Source: Serratia odorifera (GTDB lineage Bacteria; Pseudomonadota; Gammaproteobacteria; Enterobacterales; Enterobacteriaceae). From it: a stretch of 64,000 nt of DNA. Below, in pieces: positions 7,545 through 16,523 of the stretch; position 1 is the stretch's first letter; the number at the start of each line of letters is the position of its first letter. The notes beneath the pieces are model-generated. The model saw nothing but the letters and a program-made list of their open reading frames with translations, had not been told where the DNA came from and searched no databases. The position numbers were made by a program, and so were the translations under genes. The DNA is taken from NCBI RefSeq assembly GCF_900635445.1, contig NZ_LR134117.1, positions 3,658,001-3,722,000 of the forward strand. Direction: 5' to 3'.

Positions 7545-7745
7545 ATGCCAAAGACACTATTGATTGCCCTTAGCGTGATTGCGCTTGCCGGCTGTGGTAG
7601 CCATAACGATAACTATACGCTGGATGACGCGTCTGCTGCCGACACGTCGGTCGATAAACAGTGGAAAGAGTTCGTTGCCCCTTTGTCGGTCAAAACGCAA
7701 TCGCCGAATGACCGCATGATTAAGCGTGCCGAAAGGCAGCGCTAG
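7545..7745 (+). CDS. Small predicted lipoprotein (66 aa)
   Basis: The signal sequence MPKTLLIALSVIALAG ends in a lipobox (LAGC) with the lipidated Cys at residue 17. The 49-residue mature part is polar (NDNYTLDDASAADTSVDKQW). A TAAGGATA ribosome site precedes the ATG. I recognise no family; it is likely an outer-membrane-anchored small lipoprotein. About 210 bases upstream back to attR hold no gene I can support. The stop is about 50 bases from the end of the convergent ampC gene. Confidence 0.75.
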   Translation: MPKTLLIALSVIALAGCGSHNDNYTLDDASAADTSVDKQWKEFVAPLSVKTQSPNDRMIKRAERQR

Positions 7746-7792
7746 GCGAACAAGCCCAGCGCAGTGGGCTTGTTACTGATGCTGCCAAGCAA

Positions 7793-8926
7793 TTATTTTT
7801 TCAGCGTTTGTACAATGTTATATACCGCGGTCACGCGTTGCTCGTTGGGGAATGATTTGTTGGCCAGCATCACCACCGCAATCTTCTGCGCGGGAATAAA
7901 TACCGCATAGGTCGAGAAGCCGTTGGTGGAACCGGTTTTGTTATACCAGGCCTGCTGTACCGGCGGCTGCGGTGGGGTAATCGCCTTTGCCGGCACGCCG
8001 TTCAGGATCACCTTGCCATCATTGCCTGCCAGCAGTTTTTCCAGCGTGACCGGGTAGGGGTAACTTTCCCACATCATGTTCTGTGTGAACTCGCTGGCGT
8101 GGTAATAGCCTTTGTGGCTGTCGTTAAGCGCCTGCTGCCAGCTCGGGTCGACCTTACCCAACCCCATGTTGGCATTCAGATAGCGGATCAGATCGCCAGA
8201 GCTGGACTTCAAGCCGTATGACTCGGCGTCAAGCGGGCCGGGGTCACGCGCACCGGCTGGTCTTCTTTGTTATAACCCTGGGCGTAATCCGCCATCGCGC
8301 GCGGTGGCACGTTGACAAAGCTGTGCTTCATGCCCAATCCGGCCAGCAGGCGTTGCTCCATCGCATCGGCAAACGGCTGGTTGAGGCTGTTGGCGGCGAT
8401 CATACCCAGCATGCCGATACCCAGGTTGGAATAGATGCGGTAACTGCCTACCGTCTGCGTCGGCGTCCAGTTTTTGTAATAATCCATCAGCTGTGCAGTA
8501 TTGGTGACGTTGTCCGGAACAAACAGCGGCAGGCCGGAGGTGTGGGTCGCCAGATTTTGCAATGTCACCCGATCAAATGCGCTGCCGGCGTAGCTGTGGC
8601 AAATAGCGGCTGGCGGGATCGGCCAGCGTGAATTTGCCGGCGTTTTGCGCATAGGCCGCCAGCGTGGCGGTGAACGTCTTGCTCAATGAGCCGATCTCGA
8701 ATAGCGTCTGGTTGGTAATGGGCTGCTTGTTCTGTTTTGAGGCTACGCCATAGTTATAAAAATGCGTTTTGCCGTCAACCGATACGGCGATCGCCATTCC
8801 CGGCACGGCATATTTTTGCATCAAGGGCTGCACGATTTGGTCGACTGCCTGAGTGTCGCTGGCATCAGCAAAAGCGGGCAGCGTAGTCAGGCACAGCGAA
8901 AGTAAAGCCAGGCGTTTAATTAACAT
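7793..8926 (-). CDS. ampC: Class C (AmpC) beta-lactamase, with two frameshifts
   Basis: Periplasmic serine cephalosporinase. All three active-site motifs are present in order: SLSK (nucleophile Ser and Lys), YSN (YSNLGIGMLGM) and KTG (YNKTGSTNGFSTY). A signal peptide runs to about residue 20 (PAFA). The frame breaks twice. One extra base near 8595 separates YLPQL from GSAFDRVTLQ. One missing base near 8218 in a C run separates VRVTP from GPLDAESYG. The two compensate, giving 377 residues. The sequence is Serratia-like but visibly different from the S. marcescens AmpC that I remember. It is divergent from ampR, the classical inducible arrangement. Confidence 0.92.
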
Positions 8927-8987
8927 ACATATCTCATCCGGTTAGCATCGTTAGGGGTAATTATGGAATTTGACAACAGTTTTATTA

Positions 8988-9022
8988 GGGGATGAGGGCA
9001 CGAGCGAAAATATCATCATCCC
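8988..9022 (-). promoter_or_regulatory. Stem-loop in the ampC leader
   Basis: On the minus strand GGGATGA and TCATCCC form a 7-bp stem with a 21-nt loop, 62-96 bases before the ampC start codon. S. marcescens ampC is known to have a long untranslated leader with a stem-loop affecting transcript stability; this could be its counterpart. AmpR binding sites should lie between here and the ampR start at 9153 but I cannot place them exactly. Confidence 0.45.
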
Positions 9023-9152
9023 TGAACTTAACCTCATGCGGCGGTTTTTTTGCTTTCATACAATTCAGATGCGCAATTTATCGTTATTATACTTGTACTG
9101 ACAATCGATAAATTTTTCATCGAGCATAAAGAAAAACTAATGGCTGAAATCA

Positions 9153-10025
9153 ATGCGTGACTGGTTACCCCTCAACGCGCTGCGGGCGTTTGAATCTTCC
9201 GCTCGCCACCTTAATTTTACCCGTGCAGCGCGCGAACTGAACGTCACGCAGGCGGCGGTCAGTCAGCAGGTACGCATGCTGGAGGAGCGGTTAAATATTC
9301 AGCTGTTCAAGCGACTACCACGCGGCTGGATCTCACCGACGAAGGGCTGGCCTTACTGCCGGTGCTGACCGAGTCGTTTGATCGTATTGAATCGGTGTTG
9401 CAGCAGTTTGACGGCGGGCATTTTCACGAAGTATTGACGGTGGCGGCGGTGGGAACCTTTGCTGTCGGTTGGCTGATGCCGCGTCTGGGCGAATTCCAGC
9501 GCAAGTATCCGTTTATCGATTTACGGGTGATGACCCACAACAATGTGATCAATCTGGCAGCAGAAGGGCTGGATTTCGCCATCTGTTTCGGCGACGGCGC
9601 CTGGCCTGCCACGCGCCAGCGTCAAACTGCTGGACGCGCCGCTAACGGCGTTGTGCCCACCGCAGTTGGCAGCACGGCTCACCACGCCGGCATCGTTGCG
9701 TCATCAGCGCTTGCTACGTTCTTACCGCCGCGATGAATGGGACCGTTGGCTGGCGGTGGCAGGAGTGACACCTTGGCGCATCAATGGCCCGGTGTTTGAT
9801 TCGTCGCAGTTAATGGTGGAAGCCGCGATAAACGGCGGCGGCGTGGCGTTGGCACCGGCGGCGATGTTTAGCCAGGCGTTGCGGGAGGCACGGCTGGTGC
9901 GTCCGTTTGACATTGAAGTAAATCTTGGCGCTTATTGGCTCACCAGCCTGAAGTCGCGCGCGATAACGCCGGCGATGAAAGCGTTTGAACACTGGCTGCT
10001 GCAAGAAAGCGGTGGCAGAGCTTAG
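9153..10025 (+). CDS. ampR: AmpR, LysR-type regulator of ampC, with two frameshifts
   Basis: Transcription factor that senses muropeptides and controls ampC. The N-terminal helix-turn-helix is intact (NALRAFESSARHLNFTRAAR, then ELNVTQAAVSQQV). A base is missing near 9317 (between RLPRG and LDLTDEGLALL) and one is extra near 9610 (before ASVKLLDAPLTALC). The two compensate to give 290 residues. Effector-domain segments such as VGTFAVGWLMPRLGEFQRKY and SSQLMVEAAINGGGVALAPA are typical of AmpR. It is divergent from ampC with a 226-bp shared control region. Confidence 0.92.
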
Positions 10026-10065
10026 CGTTGCTTGCCCGTCGCGCAGCCTTCTTGCAGCATGGCGA

Positions 10066-10751
10066 TCAATAATTGGCGGCTTCGTCAATCAGCGTCACGA
10101 TGTCATCGGCGTGGCTGGCCAATGAGGCATGGCTGGCGTCCAGCACCAGGGTTTTCTTCGGTTGCATGCGTTCGGCAAACCAGCGCTGGGTCTCCGGCGG
10201 GATCATGCGATCCTGGGTAGAAATCTGATACCAGCTGGGTTTGTTTTTCCACGCGGCGGGCCGGATTGATCGGTAAAGCAGCGTGCGGCGATTGGTTTTT
10301 GCGTCGCGGCCAAAATTGCGGATTCCTGTTTGTCCAGATCCTGGCAAAAGGCTTCATGGTACAGCGCGTTATCCAGCCACAGGAAACCATGACCATCGGG
10401 GTGAATTGCCGCCGCGCCCGATGGCGGCTCGCGCAGAGCGAACAATCCGGCCGGGTCTTCGCCTTCGTCTGGCGCAAAGGCGGCTATGTATTACCAGCCC
10501 AATCACGTTCTCCACATTGCCGGCCCCGGTGATCACCCATGCCGCCGTAGGAATGTCCGACCCAGCAGTGTTGGGCCTTTCAGATCGCCGGCCACTTGCA
10601 CGGTGCGCCGGATATCGTCTTCCAATGACGTCAGCGGATTTTGCACTGCAATCACCGGATAGCCTTTGGCCTGCAGTTTGGCAATCACCTGACGCCAATG
10701 CGAGCCGTCGCCCCAGGCCCCATGAACCAATACGATATTTGGCTTGTTCAT
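10066..10751 (-). CDS. Alpha/beta hydrolase (small esterase-like), with about four indels
   Basis: It starts MNKPNIVLVHGAWGDGSHW at 10751 after a GGAGAG ribosome site. After correcting an extra G near 10553 and another near 10534, the nucleophile elbow reads VGHSYGGM followed by VITGAGNVENVIGLV. A further extra A near 10488 and a missing base near 10257 restore FALREPPSGAAAIHPDGHGF and then WKNKPSWYQISTQDRMIPPE and DASHASLASHADDIVTLID, which holds the catalytic His. The corrected length is about 227 residues. The family includes methylketone- or salicylate-esterase-like proteins; the substrate is unknown. It lies downstream of the rhlA-like gene on the same strand. Confidence 0.75.
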
Positions 10752-10897
10752 TTTGCTCTCCATAGTGAATAGGCGTGAAATCCATGCTGTAACGCGCACG
10801 GACATGCCAAGTATAGCGGGAATGACGTATGGAGCCGGGGGAGTGGGGCAAACAGCCGGCCGCGGGGGCGACCGGCGAGTGGTATGGGGGACTGACG

Positions 10898-11742
10898 TCA
10901 GGAGGCCAGCGCTTTTCTACAAAGAAATAGTCGTTCAGCACGTTGCTGACGCATTGTGCCGCCGGGCGGCTTTCCATATCAAGGAAGTGGCCGGCTTCTG
11001 GCACGGTAATAAAGTCGCAATCGCGAATATAATTGCCGATTTCGCGAATATCCTGCGCGGTGGTGTATTCATCGCGTTCGCCATTAACAACACATGATCG
11101 GTGTTTCTATCTTACGGAAAATTTCAACGTAATCTTCATGACGCAATGAGGAAATTTGCCCTATATGGAAACTGGCCTGACGATAGGTTTCATGATCGAG
11201 GTTTTTGATATGTTCATGGTTGGCTTGCTTGAGGCAAACCAGGCAAATATTTGCCGACTTCGTCATTGAGCAAGGTGGCGACGTCGTGATTGCGTCCTTC
11301 ATCAAGGAGCATTTTGGCTCGCTCGATATAATTCTGCATTGCTGGCGTAATGCGGGTTGAGAAAGAAGCGACGACCGCTTTTGCGGATTGACGAAGGGCG
11401 TGCTGACAGCGCCATCAGCGCGGCCAGGCCACCCCAGGAGACCGAAAAGAATATACGATGGCTGATATTGTTCGATTCAGGGTGTGCAAGATCACCCACC
11501 TCTTCGCTTTTTGGCAAAGGACGGCTCAGTCGGTTATGCGGTCTTGATTTACCGATGAACGGCAAGTCAAACAAGATAACGTTGACGCGGTTCTTAAAGT
11601 TCTTTACGCAGTTACGAAAGGCTAGCGTTGTCGATAATGCGCCGTTGACGCAGATTACCGACTCGGTTACGCCAGGGTAAATATAACGCTCTACGTAAAC
11701 CTGCCATTCACCGACGCGAACAATTTCTGTTTCCGGTTTCAT
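10898..11742 (-). CDS. rhlA: RhlA-like 3-(3-hydroxyalkanoyloxy)alkanoate synthase, with frameshifts
   Basis: RhlA-type acyltransferases of the alpha/beta hydrolase fold join two 3-hydroxyacyl chains to make the lipid part of rhamnolipid-type surfactants. Family-typical segments occur in order: VICVNGALSTTLAF, VNVILFDLPFIGKSRPHN, the nucleophile elbow SVSWGGLAALMALS, ANHEHIKNLDHETYRQASFH, NGERDEYTTAQDIREI and EAGHFLDMES with the catalytic His. They match P. aeruginosa RhlA positions as I recall them. Extra bases near 11380, 11230 and 11095 and one missing A near 10915 break the frame; correction gives about 280 residues ending VEKALAS. No rhlB-like glycosyltransferase is next to it. Confidence 0.8.
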
Positions 11743-11842
11743 TTCCCACCCCCATAAAAACACAGTAAATAACGCTGACTAACAAACATGGCAAAGCGAA
11801 TCCCTGGCGAAGATATTCTGTTGCTATCCAATAGTTTTATTA

Positions 11843-11861
11843 CTGCTAGCCAGGCTAGCAG
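11843..11861. promoter_or_regulatory. Perfect 19-bp palindrome upstream of rhlA
   Basis: CTGCTAGCC-A-GGCTAGCAG is a perfect 9-bp inverted repeat with a single central base. It lies about 100 bases upstream of rhlA and about 20 bases past the stop of the 155-residue gene. It could be an operator for rhlA or a weak terminator for the upstream gene. The T tract on the minus strand is poor, which slightly favours an operator. Confidence 0.4.
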
Positions 11862-11882
11862 GGAGGTATTATTTAATTGGCA

Positions 11883-12350
11883 TTAAGCAACGTGGTGTAC
11901 TGCAGCATCGGCAGCGCCGGCAACGCCGTTGACTTCCACCGCCACGGGTGCTGCGGCTGCCTGAGTGTCGCCGCCGGTATGTTGCAGGGCTGCGATCAAC
12001 GCATCGGTGGCGTCGGTCACGGTGTCGGTTGCGCTATCGGTGACATGGTCAACGACATCGGTTACGTCGCCGATTTTGTCCAGTACGCCGGTGACAAAAT
12101 CGGTGACGTTACCGGCCAGATCGCCAACGGTGCCGCTAATATCACTGACCAGGCCCAGTACCGACTTGGCCAGATCGCCAGCCAGATCGCCGACGCTGCC
12201 CGCAATGCCGGTCAATACACCCCAAAAGCCGCCGGTACCGGAAGTCACTGCGTCAACGACGCCGCCGATTGCTTCAGTGCCGCTGTCTACGGTGGAATCG
12301 ACAAAATCGCTCACGCTGCCCACTACGTCTTTCACGATATTATTAGCCAT
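11883..12350 (-). CDS. Val/Asp/Gly-rich protein with three 22-residue amphipathic repeats (155 aa)
   Basis: I do not recognise a family. The start is clear: ATG at 12350 with a CAGGAG ribosome site 6 bases upstream. Residues 52-73 (SVGDLAGDLAKSVLGLVSDI...) and 74-95 (TVGDLAGNVTDFVTGVLDKI...) are close repeats. Residues 96-117 (VTDVVDHVTDSATDTVTDAT...) are a degenerate third unit. The 22-residue period and alternation of Val/Leu/Ile with Asp/Ser/Thr suggest lipid-binding amphipathic helices like those of apolipoproteins or LEA proteins. There is no signal peptide, no Cys and an Ala-rich tail. It is upstream of, and co-directional with, rhlA. Long ORFs on the opposite strand are shadows of the skewed composition. 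Confidence 0.75.
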   Translation of the reverse strand: MANNIVKDVVGSVSDFVDSTVDSGTEAIGGVVDAVTSGTGGFWGVLTGIAGSVGDLAGDLAKSVLGLVSDISGTVGDLAGNVTDFVTGVLDKIGDVTDVVDHVTDSATDTVTDATDALIAALQHTGGDTQAAAAPVAVEVNGVAGAADAAVHHVA

Positions 12351-12777
12351 ATTTACTCCTGAAATCTTGCCAGATTGTTGAAGTTACAGAGTGTGCTTCC
12401 CAGCCCAAGAGGTTCATCCTTCGCCAATAAAGTTAGAACCTGATCACGGTTATAATCAAAGTTTAATTAAGTATCAAAACCACGCACACATAGAGGGTAA
12501 TAAAGCATTTTTTAAATTTAGTTTATTTAAATCAACAAAATATATTGATTTGAGACTTGTCCGATGAGTGATTTTTTTAGGATTACTTCTATATACATGC
12601 AGTTATTAGTGTTAAAAAACTAATTAATTATGACAAAAAAATTAAATGGTCATAAGTTCTGGAGTTTGTTGCCATGACGCTACTTATGGCTGGGAATATC
12701 GCCTTTGGGCAGGGTTACCCGTGATGGTGGGGGGGGCAGGTGTCGCAAAGAAGACGCTTTGCCGACCGGGAAAGCAA
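12351..12777. other. AT-rich intergenic region upstream of the 22-mer repeat protein
   Basis: Apart from the ribosome site at about 12353-12358, this 427-bp stretch holds no gene I can support. It is markedly AT-rich between 12440 and 12650 (for example TTTTTTAAATTTAGTTTATT), the kind of sequence that H-NS-type silencers bind. The promoter of the 155-residue gene should be here. Confidence 0.4.
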
Positions 12778-13494
12778 CTAACGACAATAGGCTTGCAGCA
12801 GCGCGCGGGCATCCGCTTTAAGCTGATATAAATACACCGGACGTCCGGTGGTACCGTAGAGAATACGTGTAGCAAGGATGCCACTTTCTGCTAGATAAAT
12901 CAGATACTTGCGGCATGAAACCCGTGAGATGCCAATGGCATTGGCCAGGTTGTCGGTGGAAAACTCGCCGTCGTGCTGTTGATCGATCCATTCACATACC
13001 GTGCTGAGGGTGATGTTGGTCAACCCCTTCGGCAATTTCTTGCTTTCAACGCTGCCTGGTTGGCGGCGCAGCAGATTATCGACATCCGCCTGGGCACAGA
13101 ATTCACGCTGCGCCAAAATCTGCGATTGCTGCTGATAATTGCTCAGTGCCTGTTTGAAACGGGTAAATTGAAAAGGTTTAATCAGGTAATCCACCACGCC
13201 GTAATGCAGCGCTTTTTGCACCGTATCGACGTCGCTGGCGGAGGAGATGATGATGACGTCGGTTTTTTCGCCCAATTCACGCAGGGCCGGCAGTAAATCA
13301 AGTCCGTTTTCCTGCTGCATATAGATGTCCAGCAGCACCAGATCAATGCTGGTGCTGGCGTCAGTCAGCAACGCGCGCGCCTGCGCCAGCGTGGCCACCG
13401 TGGCCTGGCAATGAAACCCGCTTACCTGGCTCAGGTAATATTTATTGAGTTCTGCCACCATCGGGTCGTCATCGACAATCAATACGTTAATCAT
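12778..13494 (-). CDS. Response regulator of the CitB/DcuR family
   Basis: The start MINVLIVDDD is chosen at 13494, four bases beyond the kinase stop; an upstream ATG at 13530 lies inside the kinase gene. The receiver domain has the acidic pair D8-D9, the phosphoacceptor D56 (LVLLDIYMQ) and K106 (YLIKPFQF). The C-terminal half holds a winged helix-turn-helix (FSTDNLANAIGISRVSCRKY, then LIYLAESGILATRILYGTTGRPVY), as in CitB/DcuR/DpiA. The protein is 238 residues. It is translationally linked to the sensor kinase. Neither citrate nor fumarate genes are nearby; the neighbours are an aldolase and a sugar transporter. Confidence 0.9.
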   Translation of the reverse strand: MINVLIVDDDPMVAELNKYYLSQVSGFHCQATVATLAQARALLTDASTSIDLVLLDIYMQQENGLDLLPALRELGEKTDVIIISSASDVDTVQKALHYGVVDYLIKPFQFTRFKQALSNYQQQSQILAQREFCAQADVDNLLRRQPGSVESKKLPKGLTNITLSTVCEWIDQQHDGEFSTDNLANAIGISRVSCRKYLIYLAESGILATRILYGTTGRPVYLYQLKADARALLQAYCR

Positions 13495-13498
13495 GTGT

Positions 13499-15100
13499 TC
13501 AGCTCTTGGCCTGATAGGGAATGCGTACATAAAACTGGGTCATTTCACCCGGTTCAGAGTCAAAATCAATGCTGCCGCCGAGTTTTTCCAGGCGACTGCG
13601 GATCAGCGCCAGCCCAATACCACGGCCTGGCCCTTTGGTTGAAAATCCCTGTTCGAATATCCGCGTACCGATCGCAGGATCGATACCGGGGCCGTCATCG
13701 CTGACGATACAGTGTAAGTGATTATCATGATGATGAAAGCTTAGGGTAATTTCATGCCCTTCGGCGCCGTCGATGGCATCGAAGGCATTTTCTATCAAAT
13801 TGCCCAGTACGCTGATCAACACGTGGATGGCTTCGGCATCGTCGGTTTCTGGCAGCATGCTGGTTTCGTCGAGCGTCAATTCAATGCCAGCCTCGTGTGC
13901 GCGGTTAATTTTGGCAATGAAAAAACCGGCCACTTCGGGGGATTTAATCATTCGCAGCAGCGTGCCGATTTCTTCCTGATAGTTGCTGGCGGTATTGATG
14001 ACGTAGTTTTCCAACTGTTGGTAAGCCTTCATGTGCAGCATGCCCAGGATCACGTGCAGTTTGTTCATAAACTCATGCGACTGTACCCGTAGCGCGTCGG
14101 CATATTGCGCCATTCCGCTCAAGCGCTGCAGCAGTCGGCTGACTTCGGTCTTGTCACGAAAAGTAGCGATCGCGCCAATCACCTGGCCGTTGACGATCAC
14201 CGGTACGGTGTTGGTCAGCAGTTCACTGCCGTTGAAGGTAATTTGCCGGTCGCGCAGCGGTTTGCCGCTGGCCAGCACGTCGGCCAGATGCAGCTGTGCC
14301 GGCCAATGCTTGCTGGCGGCATCCTGCAACAGATTTTCAAATGGCCCGCTTTGCCGCAGCAGGCGCTTCGCTTCGTCATTGACGATGGTAATGCGTGATT
14401 GGTGGTCAACGGCGATCACTCCTTCCTTGATCGATTGCAGCATGGCGTTGCGCTGTTCAAACAGGTTGGAAATTTCATAAGGCTCAAAGCCGAGCATGAT
14501 ACGTTTGAGCGCCTTCACCAGGAAGAAGGTTCCCAGCGTGCCGACCAGCGCGGCAAAGGCCAGCGTCCAGTAAATAATCCAGCGGCTTTCGCCAATTACC
14601 CGTTGCACGGTATCCAGTGCTATACCCAGCGCGACGACGCCGATCTGTTGCCGTTGCGCATCGTACACTGGCACAAACACTCGCAGCGCAGGTGCCAGCG
14701 CGCCGCGATTAATCGCGCTGTTCGTTTTGCCCAGCAATGCCGGCGCCAGATCGGTGCCGATAAAATGTTTACCGATCAGCCACGGCTTGGGATGGGAATA
14801 ACGAATACCTTTCATATCCAGCACCACCACGAACAGCAGTTCGTTTTTACTGCGTACCCGTTCGGCAAAGTGCTGGATCACCCCGCTGCGATCTTGCTGC
14901 TGCAAACCGTCGATCACCGTGTTTGACAGTGCCAGCGTCTCGGCAATCGCCATGGCTTTTTGCCGCAGCTGATCCTGCCCCTCGTGGTTCATCTGCACGA
15001 AAAATAGCGCGTAAACCACCAGCAACACCGAGGCGATGATGGCGGAAACCATCAGGATAAGCGAAGTGCTGAGCTTCAGCGGCAGCCGTTGTCTGGGCAT
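13499..15100 (-). CDS. Sensor histidine kinase of the CitA/DcuS family
   Basis: The ATG at 15100 has a GGAGAA ribosome site and gives 533 residues. Transmembrane helices lie at about residues 11-35 and 175-197 and flank a periplasmic PAS-like (PDC) sensor domain with the CitA-type segment GIRYSHPKPWLIGKHFIG. A cytoplasmic PAS domain (about 215-320) follows. The phosphoacceptor is His342 in QSHEFMNKLHVILGMLHM, the SpoOB-type H-box of this family. Then come the N-box NLIENAFDAI and the G boxes DDGPGID and GRGIGLALI. The ligand is unknown; an aldolase gene upstream on the same strand suggests a sugar or sugar acid. Confidence 0.92.
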   Translation of the reverse strand: MPRQRLPLKLSTSLILMVSAIIASVLLVVYALFFVQMNHEGQDQLRQKAMAIAETLALSNTVIDGLQQQDRSGVIQHFAERVRSKNELLFVVVLDMKGIRYSHPKPWLIGKHFIGTDLAPALLGKTNSAINRGALAPALRVFVPVYDAQRQQIGVVALGIALDTVQRVIGESRWIIYWTLAFAALVGTLGTFFLVKALKRIMLGFEPYEISNLFEQRNAMLQSIKEGVIAVDHQSRITIVNDEAKRLLRQSGPFENLLQDAASKHWPAQLHLADVLASGKPLRDRQITFNGSELLTNTVPVIVNGQVIGAIATFRDKTEVSRLLQRLSGMAQYADALRVQSHEFMNKLHVILGMLHMKAYQQLENYVINTASNYQEEIGTLLRMIKSPEVAGFFIAKINRAHEAGIELTLDETSMLPETDDAEAIHVLISVLGNLIENAFDAIDGAEGHEITLSFHHHDNHLHCIVSDDGPGIDPAIGTRIFEQGFSTKGPGRGIGLALIRSRLEKLGGSIDFDSEPGEMTQFYVRIPYQAKS

Positions 15101-15227
15101 GAGGGTTCTCCGGATGGTGTTAGGGTGACGCGCTAGTCGAACGAGGAACTCGGGGGTGGGGCACCGGCAGCAGATTACCACAGGCCGCCGCCGGTTTTGC
15201 GGCTTACTTTAGTTACAAAAGCCCGGT

Positions 15228-16070
15228 TTACTCCTGCTGATAAATCGCCAGCGCCTGTTCGCCGCTGGCGCCAGCATGAATAATTGCCATCAATGCGCTG
15301 ACCACCCGTGACGGATTGGCATGCTGATAAACGTTACGCCCATACACCATACCGCTGGCGCCTTGCGCCATCAGCGCGGCTGATTTTTCCAGCACGGCGC
15401 CAAGTTCACCTTTGCCGCCGCCGCGTACCAGGGTCGGGCAGCGTGCGGCTTCTACGATACGGTGGAAATCGTCAATATGTTCGGTGGGATCGGCCTTGAT
15501 GATATCCGCACCCAGCTCACGCGCCAGCCGCACCAGCGGCACCATTTTTTCCACGTCTCCCAACGAACCGTAGGCCACGCCTTGTCCGGCTGGTGCCATC
15601 ACCAGCGGCTCAATCATCAACGGCATGGCGTATTTATCGCAGGCGTGGCGCAAGCGACCGATGTTATCCACGCACTGACGAAAAATACCGGGTTCGTTCG
15701 GGATCATATACAGATTCACCACCACCGCGGCGGCGTCCATCTGCAATGCTCCGAGGATCGGCGCCTGCGGATTATGCAGCAGCGCCCACATTTCGCGATG
15801 ACGCTCGGCATTGTAGGCATTGCCGACGTCGGTGCGCATCACCAGCGCAGGTTTGTCGCGTTGCGTGCTTCGTTGCAGCAGGTCGGCCTGACCATAATTG
15901 ACCTGGATGGCGTCCGGGTGCGCATCGATAAGGTTGTGCATCACCCGTTCGATATCTTCCAACCCGTGCAGAAAATCCGGCTCATTGGCGATGCCGTGAT
16001 CGATGGCCACGTCCAGGCATTTGCCGTGGTTAAACAATCGGTTCATCCGTACTTTGGCGCTGTTGTGCAT
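15228..16070 (-). CDS. DeoC/LacD/DhnA-family class I aldolase
   Basis: A 280-residue TIM-barrel aldolase. The Schiff-base Lys is in GADIIKADPTEHI, the phosphate-binding segment is LVRGGGKGE followed by GASGMVYGRNVYQH, and the N-terminal segment CLDVAIDHGIANEPDF is typical of DhnA/FbaB-like enzymes. The substrate is probably a phosphorylated ketose or inositol-derived sugar acid, but I cannot say which. It stands upstream of the two-component genes on the same strand (gap 128 bp). It is divergent from the sugar ABC transporter, so the three units likely form one catabolic module. Confidence 0.85.
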   Translation of the reverse strand: MHNSAKVRMNRLFNHGKCLDVAIDHGIANEPDFLHGLEDIERVMHNLIDAHPDAIQVNYGQADLLQRSTQRDKPALVMRTDVGNAYNAERHREMWALLHNPQAPILGALQMDAAAVVVNLYMIPNEPGIFRQCVDNIGRLRHACDKYAMPLMIEPLVMAPAGQGVAYGSLGDVEKMVPLVRLARELGADIIKADPTEHIDDFHRIVEAARCPTLVRGGGKGELGAVLEKSAALMAQGASGMVYGRNVYQHANPSRVVSALMAIIHAGASGEQALAIYQQE

Positions 16071-16523
16071 GCCGTCGCTCCCGTCAGAAAGTTACCCTAA
16101 CAGTATTAGCGACGATGGGCGGGGCAACAAGGCGAAACGCCGCACGAAACGCGCCGGTGTTTTGGCGTATTTTTCGCCATTTGTTAGATCCGTGTCATGT
16201 TTCTGTTAATCCGTCATTCCAAAATGCATGTTCCGCTTGTTTGGATGTAAAAGTTTCAATAATCTAAATTTTGAAATAAACATTTAATAATTGCCATGCG
16301 CATTTGGATCGCAAAGCAAGGGTTTATTTCAATGCGTTGTTTTATCTCTATTTTGAGACTTTGATCAATCTTTTTAACACCCAGAAATACTGTCCGAAAA
16401 ACAGTAATTCAGTGGTTTCAAAGGAATAACACCGGACGGATTGTTGTTTGAATGTAAAAAATATTTTTCATTAGCTGTCAAATCAACAGGCCTCTTCATT
16501 CTAACGATTAAAGGGTACAGAAC
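16071..16523. promoter_or_regulatory. Divergent control region between aldolase and sugar transporter
   Basis: A 453-bp AT-rich gap that must hold the promoters of both divergent units. One visible element is the inverted repeat TACTGT-N7-ACAGTA at 16388-16406, about 120 bases before the binding-protein start. It is a candidate operator for the adjacent response regulator. An AAAGGG ribosome site precedes the start at 16524. No small ORF is convincing. Confidence 0.45.

Noticed and set aside
10369..11004. 211-codon minus-strand ORF spanning the end of rhlA and the start of the next hydrolase
   Set aside because: It results from a frameshift near the rhlA stop; restoring one A gives an rhlA end at 10898.
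11877..12381. Two long plus-strand ORFs (161 and 138 codons) across the 22-mer repeat protein
   Set aside because: They are open only because of the repetitive, skewed composition. The minus strand has a clear CAGGAG ribosome site and coherent repeats.
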